Positions 1 to 12,891 are shown, counted from the stretch's first letter. The stretch: 64,000 nt of DNA from Nemertoderma westbladi (GCA_032718475.1 JAUCBJ010008069.1:56428-120427), one strand, 5' to 3'. Notes: a model not told the origin generated them from the letters alone. Numbers and translations: made by a program.

Positions 1-3000
1 ACCAATCTGTTTGTAACTATGAGTGACTGTAAATGAAACCAATCTGTTTGTAACTATGAGTGCCTGTGAATGAAACCAATCTGTTTGTAACTATGAGTGC
101 CTGTGAATGAAACCAATCTGGTTGTAACTATGAGTGCCTGTGAATGAAACCAATCTGGTTGTAACTATGAGTGCCTGTGAATGAAACCAATCTGTTTGTA
201 ACTATGAGTGCCTGTAAATGAAACCAATCTGTTTGTAATTATGAGTGACTGTAAATGAAACCAACCTGTTTGTAACTATGAGTGCCTGTGAATGAAACCA
301 ATCTGGTTGTAACTATGAGTGCCTGTGAATGAAACCAATCTGTTTGTAACTATGAGTGCCTGTAAATGAAACCAATCTGTTTGTAACTATGAGTGACTGT
401 AAATGAAACCAATCTGTTTGTAACTATGAGTGCCTGTGAATGAAACCAATCTGTTTGTAACTATGAGTGCCTGTGAATGAAACCAACCTGTTTGTAACTA
501 TGAGTGCCTGTGAATGAAACCAATCTGGTTGTAACTATGAGTGCCTGTGAATGAAACCAATCTGTTTGTAACTATGAGTGACTGTAAATGAAACCAATCT
601 GTTTGTAACTATGAGTGCCTGTGAATGAAACCAATCTGTTTGTAACTATGAGTGACTGTGAATGAAACCAATCTGTTTGTAACTATGAGTGCCTGTGAAT
701 GAAACCAATATGTTTGTAACTATGAGTGACTGTGAATGAAACCAATCTGTTTGTAACTATGAATGCCTGTGAATGAAACCAATCTGTTTGTAACTATGAA
801 TGCCTGTGAATGAAACCAATCTGTTTGTAACTATGAGTGCCTGTGAATAAAACCAATCTGTTTGTAACTATGAGTGACTGTGAATGAAACCTATCTGTTT
901 GTAACTATGAATGCCTGTGAATGAAACCAATATGTTTGTAACTATGAGTGACTGTGAATGAAACCAATCTGTTTGTAACTATGAGTGCCTGTGAATGAAA
1001 CCAATCTGTTTGTAACTATGAGTGCCTGTGAATGAAACCAATATGTTTGTAACTATGAGTGACTGTGAATGAAACCAATCTGTTTGTAACTATGAGTGCC
1101 TGTGAATGAAACCAATCTGTTTGTAACTATGAGTGCCTGTGAATGAAACCAATCTGTTTGTAACTATGAGTGCCTGTGAATGAAACCAATATGTTTGTAA
1201 CTATGAGTGACTGTGAATGAAACCAATCTGTTTGTAACTATGAGTGCCTGTGAATGAAACCAATCTGTTTGTAACTATGAGTGCCTGTGAATGAAACCAA
1301 TCTGTTTGTAACTATGAGTGCCTGTGAATGAAACCAATCTGTTTGTAACTATGAGTGCCTGTGAATGAAACCAATATGTTTGTAACTATGAGTGACTGTG
1401 AATGAAACCAATATGTTTGTAACTATGAGTGCCTGTGAATGAAACCAACCTGTTTGTAACTATGAGTGCCTGTGAATGAAACCAATTTGTTTGTAACTAT
1501 GAGTGACTGTAAATGAAACCAATCTGTTTGTAACTATGAGTGCCTGTGAATGAAACCAATCTGTTTGTAACTATGAGTGACTGTAAATGAAACCAATCTG
1601 TTTGTAACTATGAGTGCCTGTGAATGAAACCAACCTGTTTGTAACTATGAGTGCCTGTGAATGAAACCAATATGTTTGTAACTATGAGTGACTGTGAATG
1701 AAACCAATATGTTTGTAACTATGAGTGCCTGTGAATGAAACCAATCTGTTTGTAACTATGAGTGCCTGTGAATGAAACCAATCTGGTTGTAACTATGAGT
1801 GCCTGTGAATGAAACCAATATGTTTGTAACTATGAGTGCCAGTGAATGAAACCAATCTGTTTGTAACTATGAGTGCCTGTGAATGAAACCAATCTGTTTG
1901 TAACTATGAGTGCCTGTGAATGAAACCAACCTGTTTGTAACTATGAGTGCCTGTGAATGAAACCAATCTGTTTGTAACTATGAGTGCCTGTGAATGAAAC
2001 CAACCTGTTTGTAACTATGAGTGCCTGTGAATGAAACCAATCTGTTTGTAACTATGAGTGCCTGTGAATGAAACCAATCTGTTTGTAACTATGAGTGCCT
2101 GTGAATGAAACCAATCTGTTTGTAACTATGAGTGCCTGTGAATGAAACCAATCTGTTTGTAACTATGAGTGCCTGTGAATGAAACCAATCTGTTTGTAAC
2201 TATGAGTGCCTGTGAATGAAACCAATCTGTTTGTAACTATGAGTGACTGTAAATGAAACCAATCTGTTTGTAACTATGAGTGCCGGTGAATGAAACCAAT
2301 CTGTTTGTAACTATGAGTGCCTGTGAATGAAACCAATCTGTTTGTAACTATGAGTGCCTGTGAATGAAACCAATCTGTTTGTAACTATGAGTGCCTGTGA
2401 ATGAAACCAATCTGTTTGTAACTATGAGTGACTGTAAATGAAACCAATCTGTTTGCAACTATGAGTGCCGGTGAATGAAACCAATCTGTTTGTAACTATG
2501 AGTGCCTGTGAATGAAACCAATCTGTTTGTAACTATGAGTGCCTGTGAATGAAACCAATCTGTTTGTAACTATGAGTGCCTGTGAATGAAACCAATCTGT
2601 TTGTAACTATGAGTGCCTGTGAATGAAACCAATCTGTTTGTAACTATGAGTGCCTGTGAATGAAACCAATCTGTTTGTAACTATGAGTGCCTGTGAATGA
2701 AACCAATCTGTTTGTAGCTATGAGTGCCTGTGAATGAAACCAATCTGTTTGTAACTATGAGTGCCTGTGAATGAAACCAATCTGTTTGTAACTATGAGTG
2801 CCTGTGAATGAAACCAATCTGTTTGTAACTATGAGTGACTGTGAATGAAACCAATATGTTTGTAACTATGAGTGCCTGTGAATGAAACCAATCTGTTTGT
2901 AACTATGAGTGACTGTAAATGAAACCAATCTGTTTGTAACTATGAGTGCCGGTGAATGAAACCAATCTGTTTGTAACTATGAGTGCCTGTGAATGAAACC

Positions 3001-6000
3001 AATCTGTTTGTAACTATGAGTGCCTGTGAATGAAACCAATCTGTTTGTAACTATGAGTGCCTGTGAATGAAACCAATCTGTTTGTAACTATGAATGCCTG
3101 TGAATGAAACCAACCTGTTTGTAACTATGAGTGCCTGTGAATGAAACCAATCTGTTTGTAACTATGAGTGCCTGTGAATGAAACCAATCTGTTTGTAACT
3201 ATGAGTGCCTGTGAATGAAACCAATCTGGTTGTAACTATGAGTGCCTGTGAATGAAACCAATCTGTTTGTAACTATGAGTGCCTGTGAATGAAACCAATC
3301 TGGTTGTAACTATGATTGCCTGTGAATGAAACCAATCTGTTTGTAACTATGAGTGCCTGTGAATGAAACCAATCTGTTTGTAACTATGAGTGCCTGTGAA
3401 TGAAACCAATCTGTTTGTAACTATGAGTGCCTGTGATTGAAACCAACCTGTTTGTAACTATGAGTGCCTGTGAATGAAACCAATCTGTTTGTAACTATGA
3501 GTGCCTGTGAATGAAACCAACCTGTTTGTAACTATGAGTGCCTGTGAATGAAACCAATCTGTTTGTAACTATGAGTGCCTGTGAATGAAACCAATCTGTT
3601 TGTAACTATGAGTGCCTGTGAATGAAACCAATCTGTTTGTAACTATGAGTGCCTGTGATTGAAACCAACCTGTTTGTAACTATGAGTGCCTGTGATTGAA
3701 ACCAACCTGTTTGTAACTATGAGTGCCTGTGATTGAAACCAACCTGTTTGTAACTATGAGTGCCTGTGAATGAAACCAATCTGTTTGTAACTATGAGTGC
3801 CTGTGAATGAAACCAATCTGTTTGTAACTATGAGTGCCTGTGATTGAAACCAACCTGTTTGTAACTATGAGTGCCTGTGAATGAAACCAATCTGTTTGTA
3901 ACTATGAGTGCCTGTGAATGAAACCAACCTGTTTGTAACTATGAGTGCCTGTGAATGAAACCAATCTGTTTGTAACTATGAGTGCCTGTGAATGAAACCA
4001 ATCTGTTTGTAACTATGAGTGCCTGTGAATGAAACCAATCTGTTTGTAACTATGAGTGCCTGTGATTGAAACCAACCTGTTTGTAACTATGAGTGCCTGT
4101 GATTGAAACCAACCTGTTTGTAACTATGAGTGCCTGTGAATGAAACCAATCTGTTTGTAACTATGAGTGCCTGTGATTGAAACCAACCTGTTTGTAACTA
4201 TGAGTGCCTGTGATTGAAACCAACCTGTTTGTAACTATGAGTGCCTGTGAATGAAACCAACCTGTTTGTAACTATGAGTGCCTGTGAATGAAACCAATCT
4301 GTTTGTAACTATGAGTGCCTGTGAATGAAACCAATCTGTTTGTAACTATGAGTGCCTGTGAATGAAACCAATCTGTTTGTAACTATGAGTGCCTGTGATT
4401 GAAACCAACCTGTTTGTAACTATGAGTGCCTGTGAATGAAACCAATCTGTTTGTAACTATGAGTGCCTGTGAATGAAACCAATCTGTTTGTAACTATGAG
4501 TGCCTGTGAATGAAACCAACCTGTTTGTAACTATGAGTGCCTGTGAATGAAACCAATCTGTTTGTAACTATGAGTGCCTGTGAATGAAACCAATCTGTTT
4601 GTAACTATGAGTGCCTGTGAATGAAACCAATCTGGTTGTAACTATGAGTGCCTGTGAATGAAACCAATCTGTTTGTAACTATGAGTGCCTGTGAATGAAA
4701 CCAATCTGGTTGTAACTATGAGTGCCTGTGAATGAAACCAATCTGTTTGTAACTATGAGTGCCTGTGAATGAAACCAATCTGTTTGTAACTATGAGTGCC
4801 TGTGAATGAAACCAATCTGTTTGTAACTATGAGTGCCTGTGATTGAAACCAACCTGTTTGTAACTATGAGTGCCTGTGAATGAAACCAATCTGTTTGTAA
4901 CTATGAGTGCCTGTGAATGAAACCAACCTGTTTGTAACTATGAGTGCCTGTGAATGAAACCAACCTGTTTGTAACTATGAGTGCCTGTGAATGAAACCAA
5001 TCTGTTTGTAACTATGAGTGCCTGTGAATGAAACCAATCTGTTTGTAACTATGAGTGCCTGTGAATGAAACCAATCTGTTTGTAACTATGAGTGACTGTA
5101 AATGAAACCAATCTGTTTGTAACTATGAGTGACTGTAAATGAAACCAATCTGTTTGTAACTATGAGTGCCTGTGAATGAAACCAACCTGTTTGTAACTAT
5201 GAGTGCCTGTGAATGAAACCAATCTGTTTGTAACTATGAGTGCCTGTGAATGAAACCAATCTGTTTGTAACTATGAGTGACTGTAAATGAAACCAATCTG
5301 TTTGTAACTATGAGTGACTGTAAATGAAACCAATCTGTTTGTAACTATGAGTGCCTGTGAATGAAACCAACCTGTTTGTAACTATGAGTGCCTGTGAATG
5401 AAACCAATCTGTTTGTAACTATGAGTGACTGTAAATGAAACCAATCTGTTTGTAACTATGAGTGCCTGTGAATGAAACCAACCTGTTTGTAACTATGAGT
5501 GCCTGTGAATGAAACCAATCTGTTTGTAACTATGAGTGACTGTAAATGAAACCAATCTGTTTGTAACTATGAGTGCCTGTGAATGAAACCAATATGTTTG
5601 TAACTATGAGTGACTGTAAATGAAACCAATCTGTTTGTAACTATGAGTGCCTGTGAATGAAACCAATCTGTTTGTAACTATGAGTGCCTGTGAATGAAAC
5701 CAATCTGTTTGTAACTATGAGTGACTGTAAATGAAACCAATCTGTTTGTAACTATGAGTGCCTGTGAATGAAACCAACCTGTTTGTAACTATGAGTGCCT
5801 GTGAATGAAACCAATCTGTTTGTAACTATGAGTGACTGTAAATGAAACCAATCTGTTTGTAACTATGAGTGCCTGTGAATGAAACCAACCTGTTTGTAAC
5901 TATGAGTGCCTGTGATTGAAACCAACCTGTTTGTAACTATGAGTGCCTGTGAATGAAACCAATCTGTTTGTAACTATGAGTGCCTGTGATTGAAACCAAC

Positions 6001-6418
6001 CTGTTTGTAACTATGAGTGCCTGTGAATGAAACCAATCTGTTTGTAACTATGAGTGCCTGTGAATGAAACCAATCTGTTTGTAACTATGAGTGCCTGTGA
6101 ATGAAACCAATCTGTTTGTAACTATGAGTGCCTGTGAATGAAACCAATCTGTTTGTAACTATGAGTGACTGTAAATGAAACCAATCTGTTTGTAACTATG
6201 AGTGCCTGTGAATGAAACCAACCTGTTTGTAACTATGAGTGCCTGTGAATGAAACCAACCTGTTTGTAACTATGAGTGCCTGTGAATGAAACCAATCTGT
6301 TTGTAACTATGAGTGCCTGTGAATGAAACCAATCTGTTTGTAACTATGAGTGCCTGTGAATGAAACCAACCTGTTTGTAACTATGAGTGCCTGTGAATGA
6401 AACCAACCTGGTTGTAAC
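1..6418. repeat. 37-bp satellite array, about 173 copies, truncated by the window start
   Basis: Head-to-tail units of 37 bp, beginning ACCAATCTGTTTGTAACTAT on the plus strand, fill the first 6.4 kb with almost no length variation. Substitutions recur at a few sites: ATCTG/ACCTG/ATATG, GTTTG/GGTTG, GTGCC/GTGAC, TGTGA/TGTAA and AATGA/ATTGA. Variants cluster by region: TGTAAATGA units lie mostly at the two ends, and ATTGAAACC units mostly between 3.4 and 6.0 kb. This points to local duplication of variant blocks. Read on the minus strand, each unit holds an acceptor-like TTCATTCACAG and a donor-like ACAG/GTTGGT. The last partial unit runs into non-repetitive sequence near 6418. The true length is unknown because the left end is outside the window. 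Confidence 0.98.
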
Positions 6419-6489
6419 GGACGGCAGTCACCCTCCTCGAAACATAATTTCGCTTCGCTATAAATAGTTTCCATATCCGAAACAATCCG
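6408..6489 (-). other. Possible internal exon abutting the 37-bp satellite
   Basis: On the minus strand a pyrimidine-rich stretch ending TTGACTTGCAG (acceptor AG at 6491-6490) is followed by 82 nt open in one frame. That stretch encodes RIVSDMETIYSEAKLCFEEG and a few more residues, ending at CCAG/GTTGGT, a passable donor at 6407. Composition and codon use look more gene-like than the flanks. I do not recognise the peptide, and 27 residues is too short for a family call. If it is an exon, the satellite starts at its donor site, because the exon's last bases (GTTACAACCAG) resemble the unit's GTTACAAACAG. It could also be a chance open stretch. Confidence 0.3.
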
Positions 6490-8257
6490 CTGCAAGTCAA
6501 ATCGAAAAAGTTTATTAAAAATCAATGAGTTTCATTCCAACTAACTATAATAATATAATTTTCAAGGTACTTACATTTTGTTCTACAATGTTTATGTTAC
6601 AATGTTTTCATATATGTGAACTGAATAGCAACAGTTATATTATTATTGAGTTTTCTTTACCTGAAATTCATCATAGTCTGAAGATGTGAGATACGCCGGA
6701 CCTGAAAAGGTTAGTTACAAAAATTAAATAATAAAGAAAGGGAGGCCTGAACCCAAACGTCCAAGAGGAATAATCTACCACTTCAATACAAAACAATAAG
6801 TAAAGTTTTCATCTGCTGTTAGGGTCTGGTATTATTTATTACGCCCGAAGTCTTTATTTACAGTGCGGAGTGCGGCCGGCCCCCAAGAACTATACTCCTC
6901 ATAGGAAATGGCTGTCGCTACCATTTAAATTAATGGTTGGAAAGGCTCACTTTGAGAAGCTTCTGAGTGACAGTGAAAGGGTATTGGATGTCAACTTTGA
7001 GGTACATCGTGTATCTGAGTCGGTGCATTTGTGCATTGCATTGGTGACATCTCTTTTGCTGAAATAAAGTAGAGGTACCAATCTTGCCAGTAGTGGAGTG
7101 GATGGCGTGCCCTGAGGTCTTAAAAATTCCTTAGTGTTTGGAACTCATTCTTCCAATTATTGTGGATATGTATCGGACTAATATATTCACAATGGATTGA
7201 ACCACCAACGCCAAGGTGGTACCTTTGTTTACTGGAATACGATATTATTATTTTCCAGATTAATCCTAGACTATTTCGTGCCCAACAACTATTTACTTCA
7301 AGTCTAAAAAAATATCACTTTATATTACTACATTGCAGTATGAGGAGTTTTCAATTCCAGCGCCAGATGGGGGTTGTAATGGAGGTGATTACTTTATTCT
7401 AATACATAAATAATAAATTAAGGATTTATTTTAACTTTTTAAAATTGAATGTTAAGCATTAAATTAACTGTACAACTAAATTGATTGTGTATTCTTAATA
7501 TTGTAATTTTATTGTATTTATTAATTAAATTAATTGTATTACTTTGGTACCATATTTGCTATAAGATAAGTTATTATAAATACAGTACATTATAATAAGT
7601 ATTGTGCTACTTTCACATACCAGTACACAGGTAATTCCTGCTTAAAGTGTATAATTATACTGGCAGTGTGTTATATATGTATGCTACTGTATATATACTG
7701 GCATACTAGCAGTGTAGTACTGTAGGACAAAGATTGTAGACTTGATGACCCTATGCTGATGAACAGATAATGAAAGTATTTCGTACGTAATGTTCATGGT
7801 GTACCGGTTATGGGCATATACTGTAATTCATTGTCATTGTCTTTGCTGAGGACACTATGTAAAAGTCCTCGGACGAAATAACAGTTACTCGTACAAAATA
7901 ACAAGTACAGTAGGCCTACAGTAACAACAGTTCAATAAAGATAGATTAGCATGTTAGTAAAACGAGTGGGTCCTGTAACTATGGTAACTCACCTACGTCG
8001 CGAATAATCCTGAACTGTCGTTGTATATCTGGATTCATCGCCGATGTATCAAACTTTTTAGATTCTATAGCCATATTGCGACTAAATTCTCCCGAAATTA
8101 AACTCACCTCCAGCTAATAAACAAAGTAACAGATAAATAGAGTTCAGGCAAAAGCACCACCTGTTAGACGCATGTTTACTGCACATTAGTACCGGTAGTG
8201 TATTCGTATTGTACAGAATGTTACCCACGTGTATGCCTACTGACAAAAAAATACAAT

Positions 8258-8325
8258 ACGCGCACATATACCAATACACACATACACAATTACACATACA
8301 CAATACACAATACCAATATCCATTT
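8258..8325. repeat. CA-rich low-complexity tract
   Basis: An imperfect run of ACACAT, ACACAAT and AATAC words on the plus strand, with no fixed period. It gives rise to the short Thr/His/Tyr-rich open frames across 8198-8427, which are therefore unlikely to be genes. Confidence 0.8.
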
Positions 8326-9150
8326 AAACCATGCAGGCGGGCGCAAACACAACTGCAAGCCTACGCCTACCTCTCTTTAATTTTTCTAACCAGGAGGGGT
8401 GTGTACCGGTGTAACAGCGGAATCTAAACTGCGGACGAGTAGGAAGCAGGGAAGAGAATACTGTTGCTGAGTTGGATAGCGCTGATCGATCATTGGATGT
8501 ATACGCATCGATGCTGGGAAACAGGACGAGGAGGGGGAAGAATTAAACTAATAATTATAGTTCATGAGTTTCCAGATATCATTTGGTTTGTATTTCGTTT
8601 AATTCTACATATAAATGAAATAGATTAAATAAAAAAGAAACACCTGTTTAAATATCGGAAATCTGAAAAGTTCGATTGGTTATTATTATGATTTATTATA
8701 CTCTATTACTACTCTATTATGACAATGATTAGCTCAAATAAGGGCTTCCGTACCGATAGACTGATAGAAGGCAGGAAGGCATATTCAATAGCTCAACTCA
8801 GTGACCGAAGATCGCTGAAGAAATAAAATGAAACTGGAAATAAAATTCACTATCTCAATGACACACGGACTGACACTTACAGACTACATCAAGCATACTG
8901 CCTGACAGACAAATGCAAAACACTACGGTACTGTTGACTTGACAATAATCGTATCTCATCTGGACCAATCATTAAACAGTATTCACCTAAGCGTATGCAT
9001 AATGTATAGGTACGTGGATGCGGACGCACATACGTGGATATACGAAGTGGAAAAGTTTAACACAAAGTTATACTATCATATTTATTACAGTTACAGTATT
9101 ACAAATATTACTATCATATTTTCTCATCTATTATATTCTATTATATTTCT

Positions 9151-9370
9151 GAATCCGCTGTTACACCGGTACTGTATCATTTACTTTACAATAAGGAAAG
9201 GAGCAATAGTCTGGCAGTGTATGTATAATTTATTGCAATAACATTGGAGAACAAATCCGAGAACGTGGACCAAATCCGCTAGCAGATTTGGTCCGGGGGG
9301 ACTAAATCCGAAAGCAGGTCCTGTCCGGGAGGACCGATACTTGGGGACTGAATCCGCTGTTACACCGGTA
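9151..9370 (+). repeat. 21-bp direct repeat pair and nearby CCGGTACC palindromes
   Basis: The 21-mer starting GAATCCGCTGTTACACCGGT occurs at 9151-9171 and again at 9350-9370. Between them is a stretch with several AAATCCG and GGTCC words (9250-9345). The spacing of 199 bp and the flanking ACCGGTACCGGTA suggest remains of a small duplicated segment. No open frame is associated. Confidence 0.6.
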
Positions 9371-9610
9371 CCGGTATACAGTAGGCGTACTATGTACTAC
9401 ATTAATTAAACGCTCATTGTGATCTATTGATGTGGTACTGGTGGCATGCATGCGCTATTCGCTGGTTGGCTGGTATATATTTGTGTTGTACCAAATTTAA
9501 AACTACTAAGAACACAATTGCGGAACCACTCACTATGTATCATTAATCATTCATTATTAAATTACTTTTACACTGGTCTTACTGTATTATACAATATTTT
9601 ATTTTCAAGT

Positions 9611-9627
9611 CGGCGTAAAATACGCCG
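9611..9627. repeat. Short perfect hairpin CGGCGTA-AAA-TACGCCG
   Basis: A perfect 7-bp stem with a 3-nt loop. A second partial copy (CACGGCGTAAAATA) follows about 45 bp downstream. It may be the end of a degenerate inverted-repeat element, but nothing else supports that. Confidence 0.5.
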
Positions 9628-9858
9628 TGAAAAATGCAAACTCAATGATGAGCAATTGGTGCTATATATCACGGCGTAAAATAAAGTGACAGTATTCTTT
9701 CAGTATGACTGTACCGTATGATTTTGCTGTAACGCTGAGGTAGGCCTAACATTAAGTCATTCATCACAGATGCAGGCAGCACAAGATGCATACACGATGC
9801 AAGGAGCACACGCTAAGTTGTTACCGGTATAATAATAATATACGATATCTAAATAATA

Positions 9859-9964
9859 AATTGGTTATTATTATTATTTATTATTAAATTAATAAATATA
9901 ATTAATATTATAATAAAATTAATTGGCTTGTCGGAGGAAATAAATAATAATGATAATAACCAAT
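9859..9964. repeat. AT-rich inverted repeat made of TAA/ATT triplets
   Basis: The left arm AATTGGTTATTATTATTATT pairs with a right arm ending AATGATAATAACCAAT, with a small 3-nt bulge and an AT-rich loop of about 55 bp. This is most simply a triplet-expansion hairpin. No coding content. Confidence 0.6.
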
Positions 9965-10317
9965 CTAATTAAATAAAACTTCGATACTTCAAATGAAACG
10001 ACATTCAGATATTCGTTTTAGATAAAGTAGGCCATCACCTGTATTTCACTTTTAGGCTCTCGTTCCATATTTCACTCACTCCCTTACTCTCATTCGGAGA
10101 CAGGGGGAGAAACTCGACGCAAAACCCGCCTTGGCGAATTAATATCCCGCCTCAATGTTAATTTCTCAATTTAGGGAAAAGAGCAGGTTACAGTCGCACG
10201 TTATTTTAACCAAAACAATAAACTAATCACAATAGAACAGGTTACAGTTTTATTTTTGAAAGTAATTTATTTGCGTCGAATTTCCCTTGTAGAGGGATGA
10301 ATTTTTATTGCGTCCAT

Positions 10318-10341
10318 CCCCCCCCCCCCCCCCCCCCCCCC
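10318..10341. repeat. 24-base poly-C tract
   Basis: Twenty-four uninterrupted C residues on the plus strand, flanked by CCAT and TATCTGC. Its length is likely to be polymorphic or mis-estimated in assembly. Confidence 0.9.
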
Positions 10342-11992
10342 TATCTGCTCATTCGTGGAAGTATTCCCACTCGAGAGGCGGGTGAAATACAGTGCTACTT
10401 TATTTAAATGGAATATATAGTTATTATTTGGGACGGACATAACGTAGAATGGGATACAATAATAATAATAGGTACTATAGATAAGAACTTTATCCTAGAA
10501 AACCTCACCATAATTTGCTGGTTATGAGCAGTTATGTTCGTGTTGTAATTCCAGGCAGCCAACTGAAGGACCTCGCTGTGCTTTGCTCCCTTCACATTGT
10601 AAACTTCAAGGAACTCCAATGCCTCTGTTTCATTAGTATTATCATTATCCTGATTGAAAAAAAATACTCATATAAAATATTATTATGTTTCCTAGGAAAA
10701 TGTATGTACTGTAGAAGTTTCTTACGGTAGTGAAAGTCTTCCAACAAAAACCTGAAACTAAACTCAAAACAGTAAACTATTACCGGATTCGGCTATGGGC
10801 TGTTACTTATTTCCAATTACAAGTGTGTGATCCATTTCAGAAAATATTTTCGTAAAGTTTATACTTTCAAGTTTCAATTAGAAGGAAATGATATGTACGT
10901 GGCTGAATGTGGCCAATTTCATTAATTTTTAAAATGGGAAATATAAAAAGAAATTAATGAAATAGAATTCAGCTGAGAATATAAATTAATGAAATAGAAT
11001 TCAACCAGAAAATAAATAATTAAATATAATTAAACCAGAATAGAAATTAATGAAATATAATTCAACCAGAAAATAAATTAATGGAATAATGGAATATAAT
11101 TCAGCTCAGAAAATATATTAATGAAATATAATTCAAACATTTTGGAGGGAAATTTGAAATACTGACACTGTGCAGTGCAGTAAATTGACTAGTTCTGTAT
11201 GTGAGCGTACCTCCAGTTTCTTTACTTTTAATGCGTTAAGCTGAAACTTGGCAGATTTGTAGTAGACCAATGGCTTTCGTTTAAAGGAGGCAATCCGTCT
11301 GCAGTTCTCTAGTCTGCCGCTAGAAGGCGAAATATCTGAAGTTGAAATCCTTTGACCCATTATGTTATTTATGACCCGTTCAAGCTGAAACTTGTGAGAT
11401 ACTGTATGTGCTAGAACACAACCTGTGTCTTTGTGGGGTCGATAATCAGTCTGCAGTTTTCCAGTCTGTACGCGAAATATCTGGAAATGAAAAACTTCCT
11501 TCGTTTCCTTGACTTTAATCCGTTAAAGCTCAAACTTGGCATGGCATAAATCGTTGGTTCCATTTTGAAACCAAAATTTTTGCCGATTTTAATTTTGATT
11601 TTAATTTAATTTCTTCAAGTTGAAATGTATTCTGAATCCGATTAACCCACGTATAAATCAGGGAAAAAGGATTATAAATAATAATATGGCTGCACTAGCG
11701 GTAGAGTGGAGAACTGCTGAGATCCCTCAGCCGTCCCAACAAAGACGCAGCCTATGCCTATGGATGGTCGACGTTCTAGCATGTATATCTGCCAAGTTTC
11801 AGCTTGAACGGGTCATAAATAACATAATGGGTCAAAGGATTTCAATTTCAGATATTTCGCCTTCTAGCGGCAGACTAGAGAACTGCAGACGGATTGCCTC
11901 CTTTAAACGAAACAGCGCTATTGGTCTACTACAAATCTGCCAAGTTTCAGCTTAACGCATTAAAGGCAAAGAAACTGGAGGTACGCTCACAT

Positions 11993-12676
11993 GGTAGGTG
12001 CTAAAATGCACAACGAGCAACAATGATTAACAACGAGCAACAATGACCCAGAATGAGCAACAACGACCAACAATGAGCAACAACGACCAACAATGAGCAA
12101 CAACGAGCAACAATGAGCAACAACGAGCAACAATGACCCAGAATGAGCAACAACGACCAACAATGAGCAACAACGAGCAACAATGAGCAACAACGAGCAA
12201 CAACGAGCAACAATGAGCAACAACGAGCAACAATGAGCAACAATGAGCAACAATGAGCAACAACGACCAACAATGAGCAACAACGAGCAACAATGAGCAA
12301 CAACGAGCATGAATTAGCAACAACGAGCAATAATGAGCAACAACGAGCAATAATGAGCAACAACGAGCACCAATGAGCAACAACGAGCAACAACGAGCAA
12401 GAATGAACAACAATTACGCAATTTAGAAATGGTGAGCTACAAATGTACTTAATAAGCCCAAAGATATCTTCTTAGAAATTAACGTATTTAAAAAATACAA
12501 TTTTATTGGAAATGTAATTTTTTTAAGTAAAAAAGCTCGTTGTTGTAGTTTATTATTGCTCTTTGTTGCTCATTGTTGCTCGTTGTTGTACTTTATCATG
12601 GCTCGTTGTTGCTCATTGTTACTCATTGTTGCTCATTGTTGGTCAATGTTGCTCGTTGTGCATTTTAGCACCTACC
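11993..12676. mobile_element. Nested 684-bp TIR element with 9-bp target duplication
   Basis: Perfect terminal inverted repeats of about 29 bp begin GGTAGGTGCTAAAATGCACA at 11993 and end with its complement at 12676. The immediate flanks are CGCTCACAT (11984-11992) and CGCTTACAT (12677-12685), a 9-bp duplication with one mismatch. Removing the element restores the inverted match between the two arms of the surrounding foldback element, which confirms a nested insertion. Inside both TIRs are tandem GAGCAACAAT-type repeats in opposite orientation, around a unique AT-rich core (12413-12535). No ORF of transposase type. A 9-bp duplication is typical of Mutator-like elements, but I cannot assign the superfamily from the ends alone. 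Confidence 0.85.
12005..12412. repeat. 10/20-bp tandem repeat (CAACGAGCAA / CAATGAGCAA)
   Basis: About 40 decamers alternate mainly between CAACGAGCAA and CAATGAGCAA, with CAACGACCAA and CAATGACCCA variants. The complementary form (GCTCATTGTTGCTCGTTGTT) is at 12536-12660 near the other end of the nested element, so the tandem repeat is part of its subterminal inverted repeat. Its minus-strand frames give long Cys-Ser-Leu-Leu peptides that are not genes. Confidence 0.95.
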
Positions 12677-12891
12677 CGCTTACATACATAACTGGAAAAT
12701 TTATTGCACTGCGCAGTGCCAGTATTTCAAATTTCCCTCCAAAATGCTTGAATTATATTTCATTAATTTATTTTCTGGTTGAATTATATTCCATTAATTT
12801 AAATTCTCACCTGAATTATATTTCATTAATTTATTTTTATATTATTTCCCATTTTAAAAATTAATTAAAATGGCCACATTCAGCCACCGTA

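Larger units (their letters stand above)
6490..10317. other. AT-rich non-coding sequence, no gene recognised
   Basis: This stretch shows only short, unsupported open frames, and no family motif, tRNA or rRNA was seen in it. It is rich in TAA/ATT triplets and in CCGGTACCGG and GTAGGCCTA-type palindromes. Small internal repeats are listed separately. It could be intron of the gene that owns the candidate exon at 6408-6489, or intergenic. Confidence 0.6.
10896..12891. mobile_element. Foldback DNA element with very long inverted arms, non-autonomous
   Basis: The left end (10896, TACGTGGCTGAATGTGGCC) and right end (12872-12891, GGCCACATTCAGCCACCGTA) are inverted copies, with one G lost on the left. 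The inverted match continues inward with indels. The AT-rich segment 10915-11130 pairs with 12735-12870, the segment around TTGGAGGGAAATTTGAAATA pairs with 12720-12745, and the roughly 190-bp segment 11205-11393 pairs with 11795-11992. Weaker matching reaches about 11480 and 11700, so nearly the whole element is a palindrome around 11590. The left arm also holds a direct near-repeat (around 11230-11350 and 11385-11500). No transposase ORF is seen. Flanks GATATG and CGTATG are only a weak target duplication. Confidence 0.8.

Noticed and set aside
1-6418. Regular repeats resembling a CRISPR array
   Set aside because: Units are contiguous 37-mers with no unique spacers, and the window is eukaryotic. 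It is a satellite.
6870-7067. 65-residue frame as a small gene
   Set aside because: No promoter, splice or family evidence. Length is within chance expectation for this sequence.
11620-11955. 111-residue plus-strand frame in the foldback element
   Set aside because: It lies across the inverted arm, and the opposite arm gives a similar antisense frame (11133-11360). It is repeat-derived with no recognisable motif.
11987-12413. Long overlapping minus-strand frames rich in Cys-Ser-Leu-Leu
   Set aside because: They are translations of a decamer repeat that stays open in all three frames. No start context or domain supports a protein.
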